Source of the DNA: Dasypus novemcinctus
Taxonomy: Eukaryota; Chordata; Mammalia; Cingulata; Dasypodidae
Direction: 5' to 3'
Assembly (NCBI RefSeq): GCF_030445035.2
Contig: NC_080680.1
Location: forward strand, 118,508,228 to 118,572,227
Length of the DNA stretch: 64,000 nt
In this document: one piece after another, positions 36,781 to 47,024 of the stretch
How positions within the stretch are numbered: position 1 is the stretch's first letter
Layout: every line of letters begins with the position of its first letter
Made by a program: the position numbers and the translations under genes
Notes under the pieces: generated by a model
The model's input: only the letters and a program-made list of their open reading frames with translations
Told to the model about the DNA's origin: nothing
The model's database searches: none

Positions 36781-37089
36781 TTACCAGGTTGAAAGGGGAC
36801 CTGACATGGATAACTGAAGTCCTAATGGGCTAATGAGGGTGTTCAGGTGGAGTGCATCTGAGGTGTGTGATAGAGACTTGGAGTCCTGGGAAGGGCATCC
36901 ACAAGGGAGAAAGGGTCACTCTCACTCTGGAGGATGGATCAAATAAGTGAGCATACTGAAGATAATGACAATAGATTTCTCACTGTGGGGGGAAAGAGTT
37001 ACAAATTTAAAATGTATGAAAACTGGAATGAGTCCTTTGCTGTTGAGTTGGGATTGGTGATATCAGTATGGACTGAAGTTTATAAATAT

Positions 37090-37161
37090 GTATGTATATA
37101 TACATACATATATATAGAGAGAGAGAGAGAAACAGAGAGACAGAAAGACAGAGACAGTAAG
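37090..37161 (+). repeat. (AT)n/(GA)n low-complexity tract
   Basis: An alternating tatatacata run passes into agagagagag and then a loose (AGAC)n run. It explains the low-complexity 80- and 129-codon frames on both strands here. Confidence 0.85.
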
Positions 37162-37984
37162 AAAAAAAATCAATGAGATTTTTTCTTCTGCAAAGTAATT
37201 ATGGGCATATCCTAAAGGGCATGTGTTATAAACAACTGGAAAATTAGACAAAATATATAGGGAAAAAAAAACGTTTTCCAACATTGGACAACAGGCAGTG
37301 CAAGACTTTGGTTTTTGAAGCTCCACCATCCCTTCACTGTGCATTTTTCCCACATAAATTCTCTCCTGATCCTTCTTAGGCTCTGAGTTGCTACTTTGCC
37401 TTCTGCAAGGTAAGCCTTTTGCTCCCTTTGGGCTCTGACACCCCAAGTCCAAACATCACCCCATGTGAAGAACTTCATCACTTTTTAAAAAAATTTTAAT
37501 GCTTAAAATTCAGTTTTCCAGCCTTTAATTATCAAAATTATCGCAATACCTTTCTACCTGGAGAAATGTTCTGGTTAACCTAAACAGAACCTGGTAGCCA
37601 AAGTTTCTAGAATTGATGGGGCAGAATAATGGAGAGATAGGAACCACGAAGAGAAATAGCCTCATAAAATTTTCATAGGTATACTTTGAGATTTGATTAT
37701 ACATAGAGTGAAACTCCATAGGGACAGAAAAATTTTTAAATAACTTTCAGGGTCAAAACAATCACCAAGGAACATAAGCCAAACTGTCCCCAGAGCTGAC
37801 AGACTGTCGGCCATCATTTGAGCTTCCACCAGCCACTGAGGAGTGATTTTTAAATTAAAGTAGCCATTCAGTGGTATTCACAGAAGAGTCAACTCTTAGT
37901 AGTTGGGATAAATTGCTTCTAGAGGAAAGGTTCCTCCAGAAGTCCTGTAAATATACTTTAAAAGAAGATTCAAAGTAATTTGGC

Positions 37985-38135
37985 TGGGCAGGCGGTGACG
38001 GCTGGACTTGCACACACTGGCCTAAAGTGCATCTCGCGTCTGTGGTCCCCATGTTGGCGTGGCCCCTAGTTGGGCCGCTGGGAGGAGCGGACAGGAGGCT
38101 CCCGGCGCTCCCACTGTGCCAGCAGTGGTAGCCGA
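37985..38135. other. GC-rich, CpG-bearing island in AT-rich DNA
   Basis: About 150 bp of GC-rich sequence with roughly ten CpG sites, sharply bounded by AT-rich DNA. A minus-strand 107-codon ORF (37855-38178) crosses it. It recalls a 5' UTR/first-exon fragment of a processed transcript or a repeat's GC-rich head, but no identity was recognised. Confidence 0.4.
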
Positions 38136-38848
38136 GGCTCTGTGTGTCCATCTGTAAACAAATTATAAGTAACTTCATGCATGCCCAAACTAGACAAAAT
38201 ACCTTCTCAAGTAAGATGAAAAAAAGCAGTACTCAAGTAAATGAAAACACAATACTAGACTTTCAAAGAAGCAAGGAACTATGTCCCACAGCCAGGAAAG
38301 AAACAACTAATAGCAAAAGATCCAGAAGTAACAAAAATGAGGGAATTAAAACAACCATTATATATTATGCAATTTATGAGGAGATAAAATGGAACATAAA
38401 TGTTAGATCTGGAAAATCCAGACGCAGAAATGAAAAATTCACTGGGTAAAATTAGTGTCAAATTAAACATTGCAGAATAAAAGAGATGGTCTTAAAGACA
38501 TAGTTTTAGAAAATATACAAATGAAAAACTGAAAGAAAAGAGGAGAATAATTAAATAAATGAGAAAGCATCACTGTCCTATGGAAAACATAATGGCTGAT
38601 ATTTGCCAAAGTTGATAAAAAATGTACACATATCAAGAAGCTCAATAAAATATAAAACAAAATTAACAAAATTCCTAAGTTACATAATTAATTTTTTGAG
38701 AACAGATAAATAATAGAAAACATTAACAGTAGCCAGGAAAAATGAGTAAAATTATATAAAAGAACACAAATATAAGAGTGACCACAAACCTGCCTTCAGA
38801 AGCTATGCAAGCCAGGAAACATTAGAAAATAAATCCTTATAAAGTAAT

Positions 38849-39488
38849 TGCAGCAGTTTGATATTGCTTATGAATTCAAAAGATAGATATTAGATATGTT
38901 TGTGAACTGGTCTGTTCCTTTGGGCATATTAGATTGGATTGGATACAGAGGTTACACTTTTACTTGATTAGTAATGATGAAGGCCTTGATTGGGCCACAT
39001 CAGTAGGATGTTGAATCCCCACCCACCAAGGGGAACAAATTAAATGCAGAGTAGTTAGTTGGAGTTTTAATGATGGATCTCTGGGAAGTAAATACACAGA
39101 GAAGCAGATATGTGAGGCAAGAGAGAAGGTTCCATTAGACACAGCAGAAGCCTGGGAAGAGAGACAAGCTATTTGTCTGATAGTTTACGGCTGGCCTTGT
39201 GGAAAGAGCAGAGCAGCTGAGCCTGGAGAGAAACAAGCCCCAGGAAAGAGACGAGCCTTATCCTAGTCTACAGCTGATTTTGGAAGAAGCTGGGACCATG
39301 GAAACTTAAGAGGAAGAGGAAGCCTGAACCCTTGCAGACATCAGCAGCCATCTTGCTCCAACACATGGCAACAGACTTTATGCTTTATGGCATGGTAACT
39401 GTAAGCTTCTACATCAAATAAATACCCTTTATAAAAGCCAACAGATTTCAGGTATTTTGCATCAGCACACTTTTGGCTGACTAATACA
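38849..39488 (+). mobile_element. Solo LTR, xenarthran MaLR family (LTR-A)
   Basis: A 640-bp LTR starting TGCAGCAGTTTGATATTGC and ending GGCTGACTAATACA, with AATAAA at 39417-39422. It shares the whole layout of 614-1203 ('aactggtctgttcctttggg', 'ttaagaggaagaggaagcct', 'acaacagactttatg'-type phrases). It interrupts L1 ORF1. Flanking pentamers (gtaat and ttgtt) do not match, so the TSD has decayed or an end was altered. Confidence 0.85.
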
Positions 39489-40126
39489 TTGTTGAAAACG
39501 ATATGTTTCAAAATTGAAGGAAATCGTGAAGACTTTTTAGACAAACTGAATTTCTTACTAGCAGAACTATAAAATAGGTTATAAGGAGTTTTACAGATGG
39601 AGGGAGAACAATGCCAAATGAAAACTTGAACTACACAAAGGAATAAAATACAATGTAAAAAGTAAATATAATAGATTTTTCCTTATTTTAGAAGATAATT
39701 GGCAAGGTTAAAAAATAATAATATATTTGTAGTTTCAAACATATATAGGTATAAAACATGTAACAACAAGAGCATAAGTGTTGGTAGAGAAAATGAAAGC
39801 ATACTATTGTAAAGCTGTTAAGTTTATATGTGAAGCAGCATGTTATTATTTGGATTAAACTGTGATAAGTTCAAAATACTTAAAGTAATCCATAGAAAAG
39901 CCACTAAAAAACAAAACAAAATTAGCTATAGTTGTAGTAATCATCAAAATAAGGAATATAAACAATATTCCATTAATCCCAAATCAGATGAATGTGAAAG
40001 AAAAAAAGAGCAAAGTCCATATAAAACAAATTGGAATCAAACATCGAGATGATAGATTGTCCCAGGTTACTTGATAACTGAAAATTTTTCTAATGCTTTA
40101 AACACGTTAACTAAAAAGTAGAGCTC

Positions 40127-40204
40127 AGGGAGTGGATGTGGCTCAGTGGTTAAGCACCTGCTTCCTATGTACAAGGTCCAGGGTTCAATCCCCAGTACTT
40201 CCTA
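40127..40204 (+). mobile_element. Monomeric tRNA-like SINE unit (DAS-related)
   Basis: A 78-bp tRNA-derived unit with an A box at about 40139-40149 (tggctcagtgg) and a B box at 40191-40200 (gggttcaatc), ending at ccccagtacttcct. It has no body or A tail beyond the tRNA-like part, and no clear TSD. The absence of a proper acceptor stem argues against a functional tRNA gene. Confidence 0.75.
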
Positions 40205-40998
40205 ATAGTCAAACTAGATAAAAAATAGAAACATCAATGTATATTTCCTACAAGAAACTTGTAAGTAGTATTTTAAAAATTAGAGTTGGGGTAAAAAAAG
40301 CTTTAGAAAAAGACATTCAATGCAAACAATCTTAGGAAAACTGTAGCAAGTATGTTCATATCTGAATAAAAGAGAATGAATAAGGAATATTCCATGTATT
40401 GAAAGGAGCATTTCATAATAATGATGATGTCAGTTCACAAGCAAGACATGACAATTCCATATATGTATGGATCTAATGAAAATGAGTTAAAGTAAATGAA
40501 ACAGTGAGAAAACTTAAAGAAATGGGAAATTCACCTAACCATGATAAACAACAACCATTTTTAGCCTTAAGCAACTAGATTATTGGGGGGAAAAATGAAG
40601 TCATGGTTTTAAAACATTGTACAACAGATATTCAGGACTCTTATACCTGTTAAAGGAAATAAAATATAAATTCCCATTTTACTGCTATGGATAGTTTTCA
40701 GGTTAGCCCAGTGGTTTCATAAAATTGAAGAAACAGAGATTAGAGTGTGGGGAGATGTACAAGCTAGAATTTTCACAGCAAATTCATGGAGAAAAGGTAA
40801 ATGAAGTTAAAGAGAGAGAAGGAAAGAGTAAGTGAGATAGAGAACATCAAAGAGAGAGAGAGTGCGTATGTGCACAGAGCATGCAACACATTTACCAGAG
40901 ATTATTCCCTTAATATTTTAGCTTATTAGTGACATGTGGATATGTGAGAAAAAACTATTGAGCCTGGGGAAATTTTTTGATGAAAAAAATCCCACAGA

Positions 40999-41577
40999 AT
41001 TGGAAGCAGATGTGACTCAAGTGATAAGGCCTCCACCTACCATATGGGAGGACCCGGGTTTGATCTGTGGGGCCTCCTGGTGAAAAAGAATAAGAGAAAA
41101 TAATGCCTGCATGGCAAGCCAGTGCCCATGTGGTGAGCTAAGTGCCTGTGTGAGTGCCCGTGTGGCAAGTGAGTGCCTGCATGGTGAGTAAGTGCCTGTT
41201 TGAGTGCCTGCATGGTGAGCCAGTGCCCACACGGTGAGCCAGGGTCCACGTGGCAAGATGAGTGTCCATGCAGCAAGCCAAGTGTCCACACAGTGAGCCA
41301 GTGCCTATGCAAGTGAGTCACACAACAAGATGATGATGCAAGAAAAGAGAGATGAAGTGGGGTGTCAAGGTGAAGCGCAGCAGAGACCAATAACTGAGGT
41401 GGCACAGGTGACAGGGAATCTCTCTCCACATCAGAGGTCCCCAGGATCAAATTCTGGTAAATCCTAGAGGAGAAAGACGAGAAGAGTAGACAAAAAATAG
41501 ATACAGAAGATCGCACAGTGAATGGACACAGCAAAAAAAAAACCCAGCGGGATGGGGGGAGGGGAAGAGAAAAAACT
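40999..41577 (+). mobile_element. Dimeric DAS SINE with expanded internal minisatellite
   Basis: A 579-bp SINE, against about 350-370 bp for the other dimeric copies. The first tRNA-like unit at 40999-41075 has a B box (gggtttgatctg); the second, at about 41390-41465, is diverged. Between them lies a run of about 12 units of 12-20 bp of form gtgcccatgtggtgagcca (about 41104-41318). The tail includes 'aatggacacagcaaaaaaaa'. TSDs tcccacaga lie at 40990-40998 and 41578-41586. The 188-codon minus-strand ORF (41037-41603) is a by-product of the repeat period and is not a gene. Confidence 0.88.
41104..41318 (+). repeat. Minisatellite inside SINE, 12-20 bp units
   Basis: About a dozen degenerate units start with gtgcc/gtcc and most contain the core atggtgagcca or a near variant. 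Two or three are shortened to about 12 bp (gcctgtgtgagt). The core resembles the GAGAGCTGAC-type modules of the normal DAS body, suggesting expansion by slippage or unequal exchange of a pre-existing motif. Confidence 0.85.
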
Positions 41578-42131
41578 TCCCACAGATTTAAGGAGCTTTG
41601 CATTCAGTCTGAATTTATACAAATGCCAAGGCTGATAAAAATAAAATTGGCAAAAACTAATGATAATACATCACCACTAACAAAAAATCTTAAAAGTAAT
41701 GAAAAGGGAGAAAAAGATATGTTACATACGAAAGAACAACTTTAGGAATACCGCAGAATACACATTAGAAATATGGACCCTAAGAGCCAATGGAACAAGT
41801 GAACAAGTGTCAATCGATCACTCTCAAATCCCTCAAAACTGAAGGCAAAATAACATTTTCAAAGCAAGAAAAACTGATGAAATTTGTATACAATCGATCT
41901 GCACAAAAGTGTGTGTTAAATAAAGTTCTTCAGCCCATAGGAAAATGATATCAGGTAAAAAAGTTGAATCTACACAAAGGAATAATGTGCACCATAAATA
42001 ATAGAGATGTGTATAAATATTAATTTTTTTGTTTCTGTTAAAATTAATCTATGGTTTAATGTGAAATGACCACAGTATCTTATAGACTTTGTAGTACCTA
42101 CAAGTAAAATGTATAAAATTAGAGTCTAAAA

Positions 42132-42323
42132 CAAAGGTTCTTAATAAGGGGTCTGTGAGCTTAAATTGAAATTCAAAAAAACGTTATTCTTGTGGAGATG
42201 TATTGGTGCAGGTATGAGATATTTATTAAATATTACACACTATAGTATGAGCTTAATAAGAGGTCTGTGGTTTTCACCTGACTGGCAAAGGGGTCTATGG
42301 AAAAAAAAGGTTAAGAACCCCTG
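42132..42323 (-). mobile_element. Non-autonomous hAT MITE, copy 2
   Basis: A 192-bp element, inverted relative to 12760-12962, with terminal repeats caaaggttcttaa / ttaagaacccctg. Flanking octamers gtctaaaa (42124-42131) and atctaaaa (42324-42331) match at 7 of 8 positions. The insertion splits L1 sequence, so it postdates that L1. Confidence 0.85.
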
Positions 42324-42583
42324 ATCTAAAAGATTTAGGAAGGGATATGCAAGACTTTATTTTATATATTAAGTGGCATTATTTGAAGGTATATTGATAC
42401 ATTAAATATTCATGCTGAAATCCTACTTAAGTCAATACAAGCCTACAATAAATTGGCATCTGTAATACATCAAAGGAAGAAATAAAGAATAATAAAAATG
42501 ATAATTTTTTACAATCAGGAAAAGAGATAAACAGAATAAATAGAAAATAATTACATTGGTGGCAGGCTTAAATCCTACCATAT

Positions 42584-43004
42584 TTGGTAGTTTGGAATTT
42601 TGTGTTCTCAGAAAATCATATTCTTAAAGCTAATCAATTCCTGTGAGTGTAAACCTATTGTAAATAGGTTTCCATGAGCTCATTTCAGTGAAGGCATGTC
42701 CCAGGTGTGCCTTAATCTCTTCCTGGAGTCCTTTATAAAAGGGATGAATACTGGAAGCAAGAAGCTGAAAACAAAGAAATCTGGAAGGGAAGGGAGAGAC
42801 CAGCAGACACCACCATATGCCTTGCCCTGTGGCAGAGGAGTCAAGGATCACTGGCAGCCAGTCTTCAGGAAGAAAGCATTGCTCTAATGATGCCTTGATT
42901 AGGGCATTTTTCTCAGCCTCATAGCTGTAAGCTAGTAAATTCCCATGCTTAAAGACCAACATATTTTATGGTATCAGCTTTCAGCATGCTAGCAAACTAA
43001 AACA
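42584..43004 (+). mobile_element. Solo LTR, xenarthran MaLR family (LTR-C)
   Basis: A 421-bp element of the same family as 47945-48410: 'gtgttctcagaaaatcatat', 'ggaagcaagaagctgaaaac', 'gggagagaccagcaga', 'atgccttgccctgtggcaga', 'ggaagaaagcattgctctaa', ending 'caaactaaaaca'. It sits in the L1 text 'aaatcctacca|tat', which resumes 'atatcaataacta' on the right. Flanks catat/aatat agree at 4 of 5 positions, a probable TSD. Left edge is accurate to a few bases. Confidence 0.85.
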
Positions 43005-44409
43005 AATATCAATAACTACACTAAATATTTAGAGACTAAACACCCCAGTTAAACAGAAATTAATGCATAGGACAGCATAAAGAGACCACAAATAGACCCA
43101 AAGATAGAAGACAAAATTTTTTAAAAGGAAATCAGTGGTAAAAGAAAAACAGTTTGACCGAAGTATGACAGAACTCCTAGATGTCCATTAACAACCAAAA
43201 CATGAATCTTGTCTCGCAAACTACTGAGAAGATTACCTTGGAATTAATTATAGATAAGTCTAACATAAATCTATAAACCTTCCAGCAGAAAACATAAAAA
43301 TATACATCTTTATACCTTGGTTTAGACAGAATAGTTCTTAGATACGAAACAAAAATCACTAGGCATAAAATAAAATTAAATGCTATATTGTGATATTTAC
43401 CAAAATTAAAAACCTCTGCTAATGAAATAGTATTAAGGAAATAAAATCAATCTATAAACTGGAAGACAATATTTGCAAACTTATATCTAACAAAGGGTTT
43501 GTATCCAATATATGTATATATATATATAACGAAAATTTACAGCTTAAAAATAGGAAGACAAAAAACTAAATTAAAAGACTGATCAAATGATCTAAACATA
43601 TACTTTGAAAAAGATAATATATAAATGGTCAATAAGTAAATGGAAATAAACTCACTTTATTTCATCATCTGGGGAATGCAAGTTAAAACCACAATGAGAT
43701 ATTATTTTGCACTTGCTAGAATAAAAGAAATTGAAAAATATATACATATATCATGTGTTTGCTAGGATGTAGAGCAATTGAAATTCATATCCTGATGGAG
43801 GGTGTGTAAAATGGCACAATTATTTTAAAAAACAGTGTGACAGTTTCTTATAAAGTTAACCTTACTTAGCAATTCTAGTCTTATATTTATTCACACAAAG
43901 ATTTGTACATCAATTTTATTCACAATGACATTGGAATGTAAATAAGTAGAAAGTCCTTCACTAGATTTATGGAAAAAAACACATAGTGACATTTTCCTAC
44001 AATGGAATATTTCTCAGCAATAAGAAATAATGACCTACCATAAATACAGCAGCATGAATACATTCCAAAGACTTCACGCTGAGTGAAAGGAGCCTGACAC
44101 AAAAGAGTACATATGCAATATGGATTGTACAATAATACAATAATTCCATTTGTATGAATTTTAAGGAGTAGGCAGAAATAATCTAAAATAATAAAATCAA
44201 ATGGGTGTTGTTTGTAGCATAGAAGAGGGTTCTGAATTCAAAGAGCATGAGGAAATTTCTCTAAGTGTCATGAGCATAAATATATTAGAGTCATGACTGC
44301 ATATGCACGCATTTGTCAAAATTTGTTGATGTGCACACTTATAATGGGCTCATTTTATTCATGTAATTTATACTTTTAAAGAGTTAACTTAAACAAACAC
44401 ATAATCTTG

Positions 44410-44720
44410 TCAATCTGCTCTTCTCACACTCTGGTTACGCTACTGACACTATGACTTTGCTCATGTAATTCCCAGCTGCTTGGAAAGCAGCCTTCTTTCT
44501 CCAACTACTTGTACAATTCAATACCCTCACAGAAAGCCCAGTTGGATTTAATTTCTCCATCCCTACCATTTCTATAACATTTTACTTTGCCTCTCACACA
44601 ACATTTTGCATACTCTACCATGTTGTACAGAAATGTATATGTTTCTGTGCCTACTTATGAATCATGAATGGCAGAGACATTGTCTTATGTAGCATGGGAC
44701 ATTAAACAGAATGGTGTATT
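44410..44720 (+). mobile_element. L2 3'-end fragment
   Basis: C/T-rich text of L2 type: 'gctcttctcacactctggtt', 'tcatgtaattcccagctg', 'ggaaagcagccttctttctc', 'accctcacagaaagccca', then 'acattttgcatactctac' and 'atggcagagacattgtct' near the end. The order matches the L2 3' region, heavily diverged. Confidence 0.6.
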
Positions 44721-44989
44721 AACTAGAAAATGTTAAATTTAGTTGAACTAAATGGAAAATTGTGCATTTTTAAAATCACAAATAATAATTGGCAAAATTT
44801 ATTACTCATATGTTAAAGTATAGACTCCAGCAGTATAAATGAATTTTAATCTACTATGAAATAAATTGCTTGAGAATTGTATCTTATGGTTTAGTTGTGT
44901 GCATAATTCACCATCTTTAAAATATTTTATTTTTATTAATTGAATTGGCAACTGTAGCAGTTTGATATTGTTTATGAATTCCAAAAATG

Positions 44990-45002
44990 ATATTGGATTA
45001 TT
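44990..45002 (+). other. Left 13-bp TSD of the DNAJC2 retrocopy
   Basis: The sequence atattggattatt is repeated exactly at 47025-47037. The left copy joins the A-rich 3' tail and the right copy joins the 5' UTR, as expected for target-primed insertion on the minus strand. The shared tta/tt bases make the tail boundary ambiguous by two or three bases. Confidence 0.92.
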
Positions 45003-47024
45003 ATTATTATTTTTATACAATATTTTCGTTTTTATTATAAAAATCCACACACAATAAAGATTGTCATTTCTTGGCTCTACTTGCATTTAGCACTTGCTCT
45101 TGAGCAGCTTTTTTTGCTTTTACCATTTCAACGAGTTCCTTATATCATTTCATACAGTCCTTCTTTGTCCTACCAGGCACTGTTTCTGCTATTTTCCCCC
45201 ATCTTTCAGGTGTATTTGCTGGATATGTTTTCAAAACTTGTTCCAAAAGCTTCTGTTCTTCTCTTGTCCAAGGGGTAGAATCTGTGCATGGTCCTTCAAA
45301 TCTTTCTGAAGGTGTGGCATTGTCTGCTTGAGGTACCGCTCCATGTTCTTTTTTAAGTTTATCAAAAGCCTTTCCGTTCATGTCATCTTTTTGATGAGGG
45401 TCAAGTTTTTGGAGACTGTTTGCTTTGCCAGTAATATCTTTGGCAGTTCTCTTGACTCCAGAAGAAGAATTTATATTCTTGTAGTTGGCAATAACTTCCC
45501 ATCTTGACTTTGTCCCAGCAGGGAAGAGGTTCACAACTTTAATTAGTAATTGTAGATCATCTTCGGACTAATTTTTACTGCCATTTCCACCTCCACCAAT
45601 TGATTTTTCTGCATTCCTAGATGCTTGTCACATACGAGCCTCAGCTTCTTCTTTCTCCTTTCTAATTTGCTCATTTATTTCTTCCATCTGTTTTTCTAGA
45701 GCAGCCTTTCCTACTTCTTTTGTAGATGATGTGAGTGATTCATTGAGGCACTGTAAGCTTGCTAGTTCAGGCCGATTACAAAGTTTTTCCACTTCTTCCA
45801 TCATTTTTACCTGCTCCACCTCATTGTCAGAAAAGTGATTCCAAGTCTTGCAGGAATTTCGAAGTTTTTGCCTTTCCTTTTTAATGGCTTTTTTTCTGGG
45901 TATCTTTTTCCTTCTTTGCCAACAATGCTTGCTGTCTAATTTCCTCCTCTTCTTTCTCCTTAGCTAACCAAGCAGCTTCTAATTCAACTTGTCTTTGTTT
46001 TTTCTTTAGCTTCTTGTTCCTTCTGTTTTGCTTCTGCTTTTGCTTTCTTCTGTGCTGCTTTCTAGGCTTTTTCTTCTTCCTTGAATTTTTTTATCCTTGG
46101 ATCACAGCTATATACATTATCAACTAATGCTCTTATTCTGTTCATTTCTTCTTTTTTCCTTTGTGCCCTTGTTGCTCTATTTTGCTTTTCAATCCATCTC
46201 CTCTCATCATGACATTCTGTGTTTTCTTTTTCTTCTTCATCTAAATAAGAGAATTCTCTCCAAGAATCAAAATTATACCAGAAAGAATAAAATGCATCTA
46301 CATCTTCAAATAATGATTTCATATCACCAAGTTTAGGAACACTTTTCTTATTTGACCACCTGGAATTCCTTTCAAACACTGGGGAAAACACTTCGAAGAA
46401 ATTGTCCTTTGCCTCGCGTTTAGAAGGAACTGAGTTATCAAAAGTAGGATCTACACTGTTAAATTCTCGTCTTTTCACTGGATCAGACAACATTTCATAA
46501 GCTTTAATTATGCAAGTAAAATAGTCATTATCCCCTTCTTTTATTGGTTCACCAGCTGCTTTCCATTTGTCTAGGTGATGTTTTAAAACCATTGCTTTAT
46601 GAGCTGCTTTGATCTGTCTCTGTGTAGCTTTGTATCTTACATGACCAAGTCCAAGAACTGCATAATGATCCTGGTTCTTCCAGTCTTTGGGATCAAGTGT
46701 TTTCAGCATGGGAAATTCTTCTAACTGCAATTCTTCATCTTCTGATTCCTCTGATAACTCTTTCTTAACCTCCAGTTCCAGACGTCAGAGTATGGGTGAT
46801 GGCGGTGCATTGGCCATCTGCAGCGCTTGGCAGGAGCAGCATGATGGCACCGGAGCCAGCCCCGCAGGCACACTGTTCCCATTTCAGATGGAGAGGGCTT
46901 AGCATCCCATCTGCTTCTATCTCCCCATTGGAGCCTCCCGCCTAAGTTCTACGAAACCCTGGAACTGGTGCATGGAAACGGCCAATAACCACTTCCGGGA
47001 TGGAGCTTTCTTGGTGCTGCAGCC
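45003..47024 (-). pseudogene. DNAJC2: Processed pseudogene of DNAJC2 (retrocopy with UTRs)
   Basis: An intronless minus-strand copy of DNAJC2 (MPP11/ZRF1) mRNA, from a GC-rich 5' UTR (47024 to 46843) through the coding region to a short 3' UTR and an A-rich tail. The parent is a ribosome-associated J-domain co-chaperone with two C-terminal SANT domains, also acting on chromatin. Insertion hallmarks are complete: no introns, an A-rich tail at 45003-45020 and a 13-bp TSD atattggattatt at 44990-45002 and 47025-47037, as left by the L1 machinery. It lies inside an LTR, with no promoter of its own in view. Coding lesions are listed under the pseudo-CDS. Confidence 0.97.
45064..46842 (-). pseudogene. 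DNAJC2: DNAJC2 pseudo-CDS: J domain, charged middle, two SANT domains
   Basis: The start ATG is at 46842-46840 and the natural stop at 45066-45064. The N-terminus (MLLLPSAADG) is followed by loss of about 30 codons, which breaks the frame and gives an early TAA. The J domain (about 46660-46470) is recognisable, but its catalytic HPD is HLD. The charged middle region has K-to-stop (46062-46064) and two single-A insertions in A-runs (near 46000 and 45890). Further stops are R-to-TGA at 45628-45630, W-to-TAG at 45568-45570 in the first SANT domain and R-to-TGA at 45145-45147 in the second. Two of these are CGA-to-TGA changes typical of CpG decay. The human protein has about 621 residues. It cannot give a functional product; the longest open piece is about 222 codons. 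Confidence 0.97.

Larger units (their letters stand above)
38165..40570 (+). mobile_element. Old L1 (ORF1 to endonuclease), split by an LTR and a SINE-like unit
   Basis: 38380-38848 follows L1M ORF1 ('aaatccagacgcagaaatg', 'agaaatgaaaaattcactgg', 'catatcaagaagctcaata'). After the LTR at 38849-39488 it continues with the ORF1 3' end ('gaatttcttactagcagaac', 'aactacacaaaggaataaaa'), the linker ('ttatttggattaaactgtga', 'gccactaaaaaacaaaac') and endonuclease scraps to about 40570. All frames are broken. This copy is separate from the L1 at 41590-44395, because the same ORF1-end motif recurs there. Confidence 0.75.
41590..44395 (+). mobile_element. Old L1M: ORF1 end, ORF2 remnants and 3' UTR, split by hAT and LTR
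   Basis: 41600-42131 follows the ORF1 3' end ('gcaaaataacattttcaaag', 'gatatcaggtaaaaaagttg', 'ctacacaaaggaataatg'). After hAT and LTR insertions the ORF2 start appears ('atatcaataactacactaaa', 'gactaaacaccccagttaaa'). 43380-44100 follows the ORF2 C-terminus ('aaaccacaatgagatattat', 'gctaggatgtagagcaattg', 'tacaatggaatatttctcag'), and 44200-44395 the L1M 3' UTR ('cgcatttgtcaaaatttgtt', 'gtaatttatacttttaaag'). Much of ORF2 is deleted. Confidence 0.8.

Noticed and set aside
40127..40204. Candidate tRNA gene (A and B boxes)
   Set aside because: Boxes are present but the flanks do not form an acceptor stem and the unit matches SINE heads elsewhere in the window.
41104..41318. CRISPR-like array
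   Set aside because: Units are degenerate, 12-20 bp, directly adjacent and without unique spacers; the context is a mammalian SINE.
41037..41603. 188-codon minus-strand ORF, the second longest in the window
   Set aside because: It lies wholly within the VNTR-bearing DAS SINE; the repeated unit keeps the frame open. No protein motif, and codons follow the repeat period.
46062..46730. Functional DNAJC2-like J-domain protein from the 222-codon ORF
   Set aside because: It lacks a proper start, its HPD motif is HLD, and it is the open part of a processed pseudogene with several downstream stops and two frameshifts.
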